Positions 8,059 through 17,910 of a stretch of 64,000 nucleotides of DNA are shown piece by piece. Both the position numbers and the translations under genes were made by a program. The notes beneath the pieces are model-generated. The model saw nothing but the letters and a program-made list of their open reading frames with translations. It was not told the DNA's origin and did no database searches. This DNA is from J027 sp034437655. Its GTDB lineage: Bacteria > Chloroflexota > Anaerolineae > Aggregatilineales > J027. Where the stretch lies: assembly GCA_034437655.1 (NCBI GenBank), contig DAOTTU010000038.1:1-64000 (forward strand), given 5' to 3'. Position 1 is the first letter of the stretch. Each line of letters starts with the position of its first letter.

Positions 8059-9270
8059 TTACCTGACGGGCGTGGCACGTACCACACCACCACTGGCATC
8101 ATACATTTCGCGGTCGCCAGAAGCGATCAAGCCTTCGAGCGCAGGTTCGTTCTCTGCCAGAATCGGTTTGCGATTCAAGAACCAGAAGAACAGCGCCACC
8201 CAGAAACCACCGAAACCGAACAGCAACGCAACGTCCCACGCTTCGAAAGCGACTTCATCGAAGAATGGTGGATACACGATGTAATAAAGTTGGAAGGCGC
8301 GCGCAACGAGGAGCAACCCGGCGATGATCGGTAGCACCGCAAGTGAACGCCGCAGCACCGGCATAATCAGCAAGATGAACGCGGCCACATGCAGCAGAAT
8401 CATGAAGGCACCGAAGCCTTCCCAGCCACCGTTGGTGCGCACGAAGTAGTAGTTGATCTTGTCGGGAATGTTACCTGACCAGAAGATGATGTATTGCATC
8501 ACGTTCAGGTAACCCCAAACCATGACCGCCACCAACGCCAGTGCGCTGACGTCACTGATGGCTTTGGGTGTCGCGATACGGTTGAGTGGCTCACTACGCC
8601 AGAACAGCGACATCGCCAGAATGATGAAGCTCATGGCAAACACAGCCTGACTTGACATCGACAACCACCCATACACACTTGAGAATGAGTTGTAGTCGAG
8701 TGACAGAATCCAGTCGAAAGAGTAGAACGTCACGCTGAGCATGAACAGAATAATACCAATTACGCTGAGCTGGCGAATCCGAGACCGCGACGCTTCATCG
8801 TCTTCTTCATCATTGCGATATGACAATTCTGTGATAGCAAATGCCAACGCAATCCAGATGACGAAGTATAGGAGGTAGCGGAACACGAAGAAGGCAGCAC
8901 CGAAATAAATTTCCTTTTCGTCCTTCAAGCCGGCCCCGTCAGCAGCCCACGGGAAGACGTTTTCCATGCTGATGAGTAGGGGGATACCAAGAATCGCCAG
9001 CAGGGGCAACGTCCGCGCACCTGCCGCAGCAAAGCGGCTGACAGTAAACGACCAGCGAGCATCAACGGCACTTGCGATCAACAACAGCCCCAGGCTACCA
9101 AGTGCAAGCTGTGTCCAGAACAGATACCCAAACAGGTACGCATTCCAGAAGCGGTCTGCATCTGCTGTAGCACCAGCCAGGCCAATGATGATCCCAACGA
9201 CTGCGATGACAATAGCGCTGATCTGAATGAGGTTAAAACTTAGATTATCGTTAACTTTGATTTCGTTCAT
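8059..9270 (-). CDS. actF: Alternative Complex III quinone-binding membrane subunit (ActF-like)
   Basis: 403 residues with about 10 membrane helices, the length of ActF rather than the longer NrfD-like ActC. The segments FWNAYLFGYLFWTQLALGSL and RTLPLLAILGIPLLISMENV, the FRYLLYF helix and the SFDWILSLD loop are the usual ActF pattern. ActF belongs to Alternative Complex III, the quinol:electron-acceptor oxidoreductase that replaces cytochrome bc1 in Chloroflexota. Start ATG has AAAGGAA 7 bases upstream. None of the other subunits (actA, B, C, D, E) is in this window, so this copy stands alone, divergent from bchI. It may complement a complex encoded elsewhere or be a paralogue. Confidence 0.8.
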   Translation of the reverse strand: MNEIKVNDNLSFNLIQISAIVIAVVGIIIGLAGATADADRFWNAYLFGYLFWTQLALGSLGLLLIASAVDARWSFTVSRFAAAGARTLPLLAILGIPLLISMENVFPWAADGAGLKDEKEIYFGAAFFVFRYLLYFVIWIALAFAITELSYRNDEEDDEASRSRIRQLSVIGIILFMLSVTFYSFDWILSLDYNSFSSVYGWLSMSSQAVFAMSFIILAMSLFWRSEPLNRIATPKAISDVSALALVAVMVWGYLNVMQYIIFWSGNIPDKINYYFVRTNGGWEGFGAFMILLHVAAFILLIMPVLRRSLAVLPIIAGLLLVARAFQLYYIVYPPFFDEVAFEAWDVALLFGFGGFWVALFFWFLNRKPILAENEPALEGLIASGDREMYDASGGVVRATPVR

Positions 9271-10037
9271 TATTCCTTTTCCCTATGGTGATCCTCATTG
9301 AAGACATCCGGGTGGCAATGGGTTTATGCAACGCAAACCGTGGGGTGGAAAAGGCGGGTGCAGTGGCGGGTTTTGGGTTGCGATGTCTCGACGGCAAAGT
9401 CAGGTTGCTGGCGCGTTTGACTTACCGACGCATATATATCCTACTGTGAGAGTACTTGATTTGACCGACCAAAACAAAGTCAAAGTACACACGAAACGTA
9501 TGCTATTTGTCATGTTGTGACAGGCTGCTGATAAATGCATACAAATCTGCGCATTGTCATCTCCATGCATACATTTCCTCATCTAGCTAAATTCGCGCAT
9601 TATTGATAAGAATGGCTTATTAATGCCGTTTCCCCTGCTCCTAGCTAGCCAAATTTGACCAGAAATGCATAGATTTATGACGCTGCTACCGGGTGATTCA
9701 TGACTTTATGCACATCTAGCCAGTGTCGAATTGCAGTTTGGCTAGCGTACTGCTCCTTATAAAATGAAAGAGAGTTAAACAAACTCAAGCAACGACTGTA
9801 TATCGTGGAGTTCTTGCAAAAAACGCATCAATTGGACAAAAACAGTTAGCATCGCCGGATTACACCACCGCCAACATTGACGCAAACATCCTCCTGATAT
9901 TGGTGACAAATGAATACCTGAAAAGACCCCAAACGCCATGTGACATATGTCACCTCAAGTGGCGATAGAAAAGCAGAGTACCACCAACACACAGCACCGG
10001 GAATATTGACTTTATTTTAGAGGCAAAAGGAGTACTT
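9271..10037. promoter_or_regulatory. 767-base divergent control region between actF and bchIHD
   Basis: No supported gene. The stretch is clearly AT-richer than its surroundings. It holds repeated short motifs: ATGCATA at 9535, 9565 and 9665 (steps of 30 and 100 bases); a CTAGC-(C/T)-A element at 9583, 9641 and 9716, and its inverse TTTGGCTAGC at 9737-9746, which is the exact reverse complement of GCTAGCCAAA at 9644-9653; and a CRP-type palindrome at 9939-9954. It must contain the promoters of both actF and bchI, so these are candidate sites for light, oxygen or carbon control of the photosynthesis genes. No core promoter is convincing by eye. Confidence 0.55.
9939..9954. promoter_or_regulatory. 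CRP/FNR-type palindromic operator upstream of bchI
   Basis: The sequence TGTGACATATGTCACC fits the CRP consensus TGTGA-N6-TCACA except for the last base, and its inner 14 bases (9940-9953) are a perfect palindrome. It is centred 91 bases before the bchI start codon. A CRP/FNR-family regulator is the natural reader; which one, and whether it activates or represses, cannot be told. Confidence 0.55.
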
Positions 10038-11153
10038 ATGTCCGCTAGCCTTAATGGCAGAACCAGAACCAAAGCCAAACCGCCGCCTGCTACCAGCACA
10101 ACCAGCGTCGCTACTCAACCCGGCTTTCCCTTTACAGCAATTGTTGGTCAAGATGAACTCAAGCGCTCACTCCTGTTGTGCGTGATTGACCCGTCTATCG
10201 GTGGTGTGATGGTTATGGGCCATCGTGGTACCGGAAAAAGTACCGCTGTGCGTGCCCTGGCAGCGCTCCTTCCGCAAATGCGCAGCGTCAAGGGGTGCCC
10301 CTATAACTGTGACATTGAAAACCCCGCACCCAACTGCCCGCATTGTTCAAGATTTCATGCTGAAGACCTCAACGGCACCCGTGGTCCCGTCCCTGTGGTG
10401 ACATTGCCGCTCGGCGCGACTGAAGACCGCGTTGTCGGTTCACTGGATGTTGAGCGGGCGCTGGTTGATGGCGTGCAGTCCTTTGCACCGGGCTTGCTGG
10501 CACGGGCGAATCGCGGCTTCTTATATATCGATGAAGTAAATTTACTAGAAGACCATTTAGTAGACCTGCTGCTAGACGTCGCCGCCAGTGGTGTGAATGT
10601 TGTTGAGCGCGAGGGTATTAGCATTGCGCACCCGGCACGGTTTGTGCTGGTTGGTAGTGGTAACCCAGAAGAAGGCGACCTCCGCCCGCAATTGTTGGAC
10701 CGCTTCGGACTCCATGCCCGTATTCGCACCATTACTGACGTTGAACAGCGCGTTGAGATTGTGCAGCGCCGCCGCGCCTTTGACCTTGACCCCGCCGCCT
10801 TCATTGCTGACTGGGAACCGGAAGAAAAGAAACTACGCCGCAAAATTTCCCGCGCTAAGCGTCAACTTAAAAACGTCGAACTCACTGAAGAAACCATCCG
10901 GGTTGCGGCTGAAATCTGTGATGCGCTGGCCGTTGATGGCCATCGTGGTGAGTTGACGCTGTGCCGTGCGGCGGTTGCACAGGCGGCCTTTGCCAACCGT
11001 AAAGCCACGACGCCGCAAGATATCGCTGACGTCGCGACACTGGCATTGCAACACCGCCTCCGTAAAGACCCGCTTGAAAACGCTGGCGATGATGAACGTG
11101 TGCGCCGCGTGGTGAAGCAGATTATCAACACTGAGGACAACACCAATGACTAA
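10038..11153 (+). CDS. bchI: Magnesium chelatase ATPase subunit I
   Basis: 371 residues, AAA+ ATPase. Walker A GHRGTGKS near residue 61, the Cys-containing insertion KGCPYNCDIENPAPNCPHC near residue 85-105, Walker B FLYIDEVNLL near residue 160, and the ESGNPEEGDLRPQLLDRFG-like sensor region near residue 212 as in BchI/ChlI. It forms rings that with BchD drive Mg insertion into protoporphyrin IX by BchH. Ribosome site AAAGGAG lies 6 bases upstream of the ATG. It heads the operon; its stop overlaps the bchH start by 8 bases, so translation is coupled. Confidence 0.95.
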   Translation: MSASLNGRTRTKAKPPPATSTTSVATQPGFPFTAIVGQDELKRSLLLCVIDPSIGGVMVMGHRGTGKSTAVRALAALLPQMRSVKGCPYNCDIENPAPNCPHCSRFHAEDLNGTRGPVPVVTLPLGATEDRVVGSLDVERALVDGVQSFAPGLLARANRGFLYIDEVNLLEDHLVDLLLDVAASGVNVVEREGISIAHPARFVLVGSGNPEEGDLRPQLLDRFGLHARIRTITDVEQRVEIVQRRRAFDLDPAAFIADWEPEEKKLRRKISRAKRQLKNVELTEETIRVAAEICDALAVDGHRGELTLCRAAVAQAAFANRKATTPQDIADVATLALQHRLRKDPLENAGDDERVRRVVKQIINTEDNTND

Positions 11154-14100
11154 CGCCCCCGCACGCGAACTGCACTTTGTCTATATTACGATGGATGGCG
11201 GGCACAATTCCGCGCTGCATCAAGCTGCTCGCCTTTTGCATGAAAATCATGGTGTACGGATGCGTGTTTCCCCGTACAGCACCACAGGTAAATGGGATAC
11301 TGCCGATTGGGAACGCCTTGAACGCGACATCAACAGCGCAGATTTCGTTTTTGGATGCATGATCTTCGGTGAAGACTTTGTGCGGCCGATGGTCAAAATT
11401 TTGGAAACCAGCGACACGCCGCGTGTTTTCATCACCAGCAACCCGGCCGTAATTTACTGCTCGAAGATGGGCAAGCTGGATATGAGTAGCTTTGCCAGGA
11501 ATAAAGACGAAGACGAAAAAGAACCGGGCCTGTTCAAGCGCTGGATGCAGAAGCTACGCCCCAAAAAAGACGGCAAAAAAGAAGGCTACCGTCAGACAGC
11601 GCTCACCAAAAACATCACCAAATTGATGAAATACATCCCCGGCAAGCTGCGCGATTTGCACACCTTTATCGCGATGCATGACTACTGGATGCATAGCTCG
11701 CCAGAAAATTTGCAACGCATGATGGCGCTTCTGGTTCATCGTTACGTTGAGGGCTACGACTTCCTGCCCGTTGAAGAACCTATTCCGTATCCAGATGGCG
11801 CAATTTACCACCCCGACGCCCCGACGCCTTTCGCCGACTTCAAGAGCTATCAGCAATGGCGCAAGAAGCAAGGCATGGACGTCGCACAGAATGGCAAAGC
11901 CACGCAGGGCACCGTAGGGTTGTTGGTTCACCGTGCTGTGATCCTCGCTGAAAACACCGACCATATTGATGTACTGGTGCGTGAACTTGAATCACATGGA
12001 CTTGAAGCACGGGTTACCTATAGCGCCTTGCTAGACTTCCGCCCGGCGATCAAAGAGTTTCACATTGCCGAAGACGGTTTGAACAAAGTGGACGCGCTCG
12101 TTAACCTGATGGGCTTTCCGTTGGTAGGTGGCCCTGCTGGCAGCCGACCCGACCAAGCTGTCGAGATGCTGCACGAAGCCAACGTCGCTTATTACGACAC
12201 CATCCCGCTCGGCTTCCAGCATGTTGAAGACTGGCAAGCGGACGAAACCGGGCTTAACCCGATGCAGACCGCGCTCAACATCGCCTTACCAGAAATGGAC
12301 GGTGTCACCGAGCCTGTCATCTACGGCGGCCCGACGCTGACGAACGACAAATTCCGTCCGCTGGAGAAGGAATCGGCACTGTTGGCGCGCCGCATTGCTC
12401 GCCGTGTAAGCCTGCGCCGCAAACCAACCGCCGACAAAAAGCTCTCGATTGTGCTGTACAACTACCCGCCGAACCTCGGCAATGCTGGTACGGCCGCCTT
12501 TTTGGACGTATTCAAGAGCATTTACCGCTTGATGGTCGAGTTTAAGGCGCAGGGCTACGACATCGAACTCCCCGCCGATGCTGAAGACCTTCGCAAGCAG
12601 GTGGTTGATGGCAATGCGCTGCAATACGGCACCCATAGCAACGTCGGCGCACGCATCAGCTTAGACGACTACCGCCGCTTGTTCCCGTGGCACGTTGAAA
12701 TTGAAGATTTCTGGGGTCCGGCTCCCGGTGAATTGCTCACAGATGGGCGCGACTTCTATATTCTAGGGGCGCACTTTGGCAACCTGTTCGTCGGTGTGCA
12801 ACCCGGTTTCGGCTATGAACGTGACCCCATGCGAATGCTGATGGGCAAGAACGCCTCGCCGCATCACGGGTTCGCTGCTTTTTATGCATGGCTGGAACAT
12901 ATTTACGAGGCTGACGCTGTACTCCACTTTGGTACTCATGGCGCACTGGAATTTATGCCCGGCAAACAGGTCGGTTTGAGCGCAGACTGCTGGCCGCACC
13001 GCCTGTTGGGGAGCCTGCCGAATTTCTACTACTACTGCGTCAACAATCCCAGTGAAGGCAGCATCGCCAAACGGCGTGGCGCTTCTACGCTCATCAGCTA
13101 TATGGTGCCGCCGCTACAACAGGCTGGCCTGTACAAGGGCCTTCGTCGTTTGAAAGACAGCATCGACACCTATCACAAACACCCCGATCACAAACTGTTT
13201 GAAGACATCCAGAAGCAAGCCGAAATGCTTGGTATCAGTGCCAACGGTAACGGAGCATCCAACGGGCATAACGGCAACGGTCATGGCAATGGCCACACGA
13301 ACGGCAATGGCAACGGCCATGCCGACCACGACGATAGCATCTATATTGCTGCCCTCGGCCGCGAACTGATTCAGGTCGAGCATCGTATGATTCCGCTCGG
13401 TTTGCATATCATCGGTGAATCCCCGACCGACGCCGAACTTGTTGACGTGCTGACACTTACGGCTGCGTTTAACACTGTTGATCATCCGAATGGCCGCGAG
13501 AAACTGCCGGCCCTGCCCGCCATTATCGCTGGTGCCTTTGGATGGGACTACGACAATCTGCGCGATGCCCTCAAGACCAGCACCACTGCTCAGGAGAACT
13601 GGGAACGCATCGAAGCGATTATGCATGAAGCGCTACGACTGTTTGTGGTTGCACCGCGCAAAGGTGGCCAGCTTGACACACGTCAGGTTGACGAATACCT
13701 CAAGAACGAAGCGAACATCCGCCCCGGTCTGCTGGTGAATCTGTGGACATGGCTGGACGATGTGATGTACCGCATTTTGAACGACCGTGAAATCGACGGT
13801 GTGCTACGCAGCCTCAACGGTGGCTGGGTTGGACCATCCCCCGGTAACGACGTCATGCGTAACGATGACATTGTGCCCACCGGCCGTAACATCCATGCGC
13901 TGGACCCCTATCGTGTGCCAACGTCAGTGTCGATGGACGCCGCGACAAAGCTGGTTAACACCATGCTCGACCGCCTGACCGCGCAACAGGGCAAATTGCC
14001 GGAAACCATTGCGATGGTGTTATGGGGCACGGATAACCTCAAGAGCGATGGCGAAGGCATTGCACAATGCTTGCTGCTGCTTGGTGCGCGTCCGGTTGAA

Positions 14101-15069
14101 GATGAACTCGGCAATGTCTCAGATGTTGAGCTGATGACGCTGGAAGAACTTGGCCGCCCACGCATTGACATCGTGATGACGCTCAGCGGCATTTTCCGCG
14201 ACCTGTTCCACCATCAAGCCGGGCTACTGGATAAGGCCGTCCGGCTCGCAGCACAGGCTGACGAACCACTCGACCAGAACTTCGTCCGTAAGCATACGCT
14301 GGAACACGCCGAACAACTCAGCATCCCCTTTGATGAAGCGGCCGCCCGTGTCTATTCCAACGCGCCGGGTTCCTATGGGGCACTGGTCAATAACATGGTT
14401 GATGATAGCGCGTGGGAAGAAGACGACGAACTGAGCAACCTGTTCCTGACGCGCAAATCCTTTGCCTACCAACCCGGCGGGCAGTGGGGCGCAGCACGCG
14501 AGGTCATGGAACGCAGCCTTTCTACGGTAGAAGCAGCTTTCCAGAACATTGACAGCTACGAACTCGGCATCAGTGACGTTGACCACTACTACGAGTATCT
14601 CGGTGGCGTGACCAAAGCCGCCGAAAAGATCAGCGGCAAACGTCCCCCGGTGATGGTGGCCGACGCCTTTGCAATTGATGACCGCCTGTCCTCAATTGAA
14701 CAGATGGTTCGTCTCGAAAGCCGCGCCAAGCTGCTGAACCCCAAATGGCATGAATCTATGCTCAATCACGGCTACGAAGGCGTGAAAGAGATTGAACTCC
14801 GCGTCTCAAACACTTATGGCTGGAGCGCGACGGCTGACGCGGTTGAAGGCTGGGTCTATGACGACATTGCTGAAACCTTTTTGTTAGACGAAAACATGCG
14901 CGAACGGATGGCCAGAGCGAATCCGCACGCCACCGCCGCCATCGCCCGCCGTTTGCTTGAAGCCGAAGCCCGTGATTTCTGGGATGCCAGTGACGAGATG
15001 ATCGACCAATTGCGCGACATCTACGGCAACCTTGAAGATCAAATGGAAGGCATCGTGCAGGATGCATAG
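11146..15069 (+). CDS. bchH: Magnesium chelatase subunit H (porphyrin-binding)
   Basis: 1307 residues, full BchH/CobN-family length. The N-terminal domain starts ELHFVYITMDGGHNSALHQA, the central region has the conserved Gly/His stretches (HFGTHGALEFMPGKQVGLS near residue 590) and the C-terminal part carries FQNIDSYELGISDVDHYYEY, all typical of BchH. It binds protoporphyrin IX and Mg. A low-complexity Asn/Gly/His-rich segment (about residues 700-730) interrupts it and looks like an inserted linker. Both ends overlap the neighbouring subunit genes by 8 bases, which would favour equal expression of the three subunits. Confidence 0.95.
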   Translation: MTNAPARELHFVYITMDGGHNSALHQAARLLHENHGVRMRVSPYSTTGKWDTADWERLERDINSADFVFGCMIFGEDFVRPMVKILETSDTPRVFITSNPAVIYCSKMGKLDMSSFARNKDEDEKEPGLFKRWMQKLRPKKDGKKEGYRQTALTKNITKLMKYIPGKLRDLHTFIAMHDYWMHSSPENLQRMMALLVHRYVEGYDFLPVEEPIPYPDGAIYHPDAPTPFADFKSYQQWRKKQGMDVAQNGKATQGTVGLLVHRAVILAENTDHIDVLVRELESHGLEARVTYSALLDFRPAIKEFHIAEDGLNKVDALVNLMGFPLVGGPAGSRPDQAVEMLHEANVAYYDTIPLGFQHVEDWQADETGLNPMQTALNIALPEMDGVTEPVIYGGPTLTNDKFRPLEKESALLARRIARRVSLRRKPTADKKLSIVLYNYPPNLGNAGTAAFLDVFKSIYRLMVEFKAQGYDIELPADAEDLRKQVVDGNALQYGTHSNVGARISLDDYRRLFPWHVEIEDFWGPAPGELLTDGRDFYILGAHFGNLFVGVQPGFGYERDPMRMLMGKNASPHHGFAAFYAWLEHIYEADAVLHFGTHGALEFMPGKQVGLSADCWPHRLLGSLPNFYYYCVNNPSEGSIAKRRGASTLISYMVPPLQQAGLYKGLRRLKDSIDTYHKHPDHKLFEDIQKQAEMLGISANGNGASNGHNGNGHGNGHTNGNGNGHADHDDSIYIAALGRELIQVEHRMIPLGLHIIGESPTDAELVDVLTLTAAFNTVDHPNGREKLPALPAIIAGAFGWDYDNLRDALKTSTTAQENWERIEAIMHEALRLFVVAPRKGGQLDTRQVDEYLKNEANIRPGLLVNLWTWLDDVMYRILNDREIDGVLRSLNGGWVGPSPGNDVMRNDDIVPTGRNIHALDPYRVPTSVSMDAATKLVNTMLDRLTAQQGKLPETIAMVLWGTDNLKSDGEGIAQCLLLLGARPVEDELGNVSDVELMTLEELGRPRIDIVMTLSGIFRDLFHHQAGLLDKAVRLAAQADEPLDQNFVRKHTLEHAEQLSIPFDEAAARVYSNAPGSYGALVNNMVDDSAWEEDDELSNLFLTRKSFAYQPGGQWGAAREVMERSLSTVEAAFQNIDSYELGISDVDHYYEYLGGVTKAAEKISGKRPPVMVADAFAIDDRLSSIEQMVRLESRAKLLNPKWHESMLNHGYEGVKEIELRVSNTYGWSATADAVEGWVYDDIAETFLLDENMRERMARANPHATAAIARRLLEAEARDFWDASDEMIDQLRDIYGNLEDQMEGIVQDA

Positions 15070-16903
15070 CGTCACGCAACTACCTTTCCCGGCGCTCGTC
15101 GGTCTGGAACATGCGCAGCAGGCACTCTTGCTGCTGGCGATTGATCCGGGCTTGCGTGGGGTTGTGCTTGCAGCCCCGGCCGGGACGGGTAAATCCAGCC
15201 TGGCCCGTGGCATTCAACACCTGCTCGGTGATGTGCCTTTCGTGGAAGTGCCAGCCAGCATCGACGCGGAGAATCTGCTCGGTGGGCTGGACCTCGAAGC
15301 GACACTGCACAGCGGGCAGGTCGTCACACAGCCGGGTGTGCTGGCACGGGCGCATGGGGGCGTGGCTTTCGTTGAGGGTATCAACCTCATGACGGATGCC
15401 AGCGCGAATCTGTTGCTGTCGGTGTTGGATAACGGTGAAGTCCATGTCGAGCGTGAGGGCTTGAGCCTGCATTATGCAGCGCAATTTAGCCTGATGGCCG
15501 CCTATGACCCGGCTGAGGGGCAACCACGCAAGCATCTACTCGACCGTGTTGGCTTGATAACCGGGCTGCCGGGGATGTCCAGTGTAGACCAACGTGCCGA
15601 AGTTGTACGCCGCAACCTGTATTTTTCAGCGGAAAGCTGGCAGGAAGACACCGATTTCCTACGCGGCATTATCGTCACGGCTCGTGAACATCTGCCGAAT
15701 GTCAAAATCAGTGAGGAACATGTCGCCCGGTTGATTATCACCGCGCTGCAATATGGCGTTGAAGGTCAACGGGCTGACCTGTTCGCAGTGCGAGCGGCCT
15801 GTGCCGCCGCAGCCTATGAACTGCGCGAAGAAGTCACCGACGCCGACTGTGAACTCGCAGCCCGGCTAGTGATTTTGCCACGTGCCACGCAAATCCCGGC
15901 ACCACCCGAAGAAAATCAGGCACCCCCGCCGCCACCCCCGGAACAGTCACAGGACGCCGATGAACCTGACGAACCCGACTCTCAGGAGTCTGAGCAGGAC
16001 GATGGTGACGAAGCTGACGCTGCACCGCCAGAACAACCTGGCATTCAACCCGAACAGATACTTGAAGCGCTGGCCAGTGAGGTTCCCGACGAAATCGAAG
16101 ACCTGGCGTTCATGCATCAGCGGCGCGGGCGGGCTGGTTCACGTGGGACAACAGCCGGCAATCGTGGCCGCCATATTCGCAGCGTACCCGGTGACCCCAA
16201 GCGTAACCGTATTGATGTGGTGGCGACCCTGCGCATCGCTGCACCGTGGCAACCACTGCGTAACGCCAACAGCGAAAGCCACGCGGGCAATATTCGCCTC
16301 GATATGAGCGACATTCGCGTCAAGCAATACCGCAGCAAAGCCGGGACGTTGTTCTGCTTTGCGGTCGATGCCAGCGGTAGCATGGCGCTCCACCGGATGC
16401 GACAGGCCAAGGGCGCAGTGCATACGCTGCTGCAAAAAGCCTATGTCAACCGCGACCGCGTGGGACTGATCGCCTTCCGTGGTGAGCAAGCCGAATTGCT
16501 GATGCCACCGACGCAATCGGTTGAGCTAGCCAAACGCGCACTGGACCTTCTGCCAACAGGCGGGGGAACACCATTGGCTTCGGCATTGCTACTGGCGAAC
16601 GATGTGGCGCAGCAAGCCAAACAACGCGGCATTATGCAGACGGTTCTCATTATGCTGACCGACGGCCGCGCCAATATTACCTTGCGTGAAGACGGCAACG
16701 CTCGTGAAGAACTCGAACAACTCGGCGCATACATTCGTGAAAGCGGCATTCATACCGTCATTGTCGATACCAAGCGCAATTATTTGAGCAAGGGCGAAGC
16801 ACAACAACTGGCAAGCTGGCTCGGTGGCGACTACGCTTATCTGCCCAACGCCAGCGGCGAACAAATCGCTGATGTGGCCGCCCGCGCCTCGGAGCAAGGA
16901 TAA
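15062..16903 (+). CDS. bchD: Magnesium chelatase subunit D
   Basis: 613 residues in three parts: an AAA+-like domain (Walker A-like AAPAGTGKSS near residue 40), a Pro- and Asp/Glu-rich linker (about residues 278-335), and a C-terminal von Willebrand A domain with the metal-site motif VDASGSMA near residue 440. This is the BchD/ChlD architecture, the platform between BchI and BchH. The Walker A is better preserved than in many BchD proteins. ATG 15062 is chosen because it overlaps the bchH stop by 8 bases, the same arrangement as bchI/bchH; a longer start at 15032 would overlap by 38. Confidence 0.94.
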   Translation: MHSVTQLPFPALVGLEHAQQALLLLAIDPGLRGVVLAAPAGTGKSSLARGIQHLLGDVPFVEVPASIDAENLLGGLDLEATLHSGQVVTQPGVLARAHGGVAFVEGINLMTDASANLLLSVLDNGEVHVEREGLSLHYAAQFSLMAAYDPAEGQPRKHLLDRVGLITGLPGMSSVDQRAEVVRRNLYFSAESWQEDTDFLRGIIVTAREHLPNVKISEEHVARLIITALQYGVEGQRADLFAVRAACAAAAYELREEVTDADCELAARLVILPRATQIPAPPEENQAPPPPPPEQSQDADEPDEPDSQESEQDDGDEADAAPPEQPGIQPEQILEALASEVPDEIEDLAFMHQRRGRAGSRGTTAGNRGRHIRSVPGDPKRNRIDVVATLRIAAPWQPLRNANSESHAGNIRLDMSDIRVKQYRSKAGTLFCFAVDASGSMALHRMRQAKGAVHTLLQKAYVNRDRVGLIAFRGEQAELLMPPTQSVELAKRALDLLPTGGGTPLASALLLANDVAQQAKQRGIMQTVLIMLTDGRANITLREDGNAREELEQLGAYIRESGIHTVIVDTKRNYLSKGEAQQLASWLGGDYAYLPNASGEQIADVAARASEQG

Positions 16904-16907
16904 GCTC

Positions 16908-17888
16908 ATGCAACTACTGCTCGCGATTCAAGCAACGTTACGCACCAATGACGGGCTACTGTCTTATATGCAAAAGGCGCTGGTCTATGTGTTGCAACTG
17001 GCATTTGTCCTGCTGGCTATCCTGACAATTCTCTTTTTCCTGCAACGCCTGACAGGTGATCCGGCGGCGGTTCTTGCCGGGCCGAGTGCCAGCCCCGAAG
17101 TTGTCGAAGGCATCCGCGAGGAAATGGGCTTAAATGAGCCGATGCATGTGCAATACAGCATCTTTTTAAGCAAGGCTGTGCAGCTTGACTTCGGTGAATC
17201 GTCGCGTTTTCAGCAACCCGCGCTGGACATCGTGCTGGAACGCTTCCCTAAGACGTTGATTCTAGCTGGTTCGGCCACCTTGCTCTCGCTGATGCTGGGC
17301 GTGCCGCTGGGTATCTATGCCGCAAGTTATCATAAGCGTGCGGATGGGATGCTGGTCAATCTGCTGGCAGGCGTTTTGCAATCACAGCCTAGCTTTTTCC
17401 TCGGCATCTTGCTGATTCTGTTCTTTGCGGTGCGGCTGGGGTGGTTCAAAACAACGGCAAATTTAGAAGACGACGCCATTAAACGGCTGGTGCTGCCGAC
17501 CATAACGCTTGCCTCATTCCATATGGCACGTCTGATTCGCCTGGTGCGCTCCAGCTTGATTGATGAGATGAACGAGCCTTATGTAACCACCGCCCGTGGC
17601 AAAGGACTCTCAGAGCGCCGCGTGTGGTTTTCCCATGCGCTTCGTAATGCCATTGTTCCTATAATCGCCTTCGTTACGCTGGACCTGTCGCTGATGATTG
17701 GCGGTTCGTTCGTGATTGAAAACCTGTTTTCCTACAGCGGCGTGGGCGATTTAATGATCAATTCCGTCTTCAACCGTGACTATGCAGTTGTGCAAGCGAC
17801 TGTTTTTGTCATAACGATGCTTGTGGTACTCATCAACTCGCTCTCAAATGTCATGTACCGCATCGTCGACCCACGAATCAACATATAA
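16908..17888 (+). CDS. Dpp/Opp-type ABC importer permease (DppB-like)
   Basis: 326 residues with six predicted helices. The segment VTTARGKGLSERRVWFSHAL (about residue 228) is the EAA loop that contacts the ATPase, typical of peptide/nickel-type permeases, and RLTGDPAAVLAGPSAS near residue 45 is the usual DppB N-terminal loop. ATG 16908 is used because AAGGA lies 7 bases upstream and only 4 bases separate it from the bchD stop; the longer ORF from 16824 would overlap bchD. Co-transcription with Mg-chelatase is therefore likely. Family members carry peptides, nickel and, in the E. coli Dpp system, heme and 5-aminolevulinate. Confidence 0.88.
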   Translation: MQLLLAIQATLRTNDGLLSYMQKALVYVLQLAFVLLAILTILFFLQRLTGDPAAVLAGPSASPEVVEGIREEMGLNEPMHVQYSIFLSKAVQLDFGESSRFQQPALDIVLERFPKTLILAGSATLLSLMLGVPLGIYAASYHKRADGMLVNLLAGVLQSQPSFFLGILLILFFAVRLGWFKTTANLEDDAIKRLVLPTITLASFHMARLIRLVRSSLIDEMNEPYVTTARGKGLSERRVWFSHALRNAIVPIIAFVTLDLSLMIGGSFVIENLFSYSGVGDLMINSVFNRDYAVVQATVFVITMLVVLINSLSNVMYRIVDPRINI

Positions 17889-17910
17889 GGCAATGAATAA
17901 CGAGGTTTTG

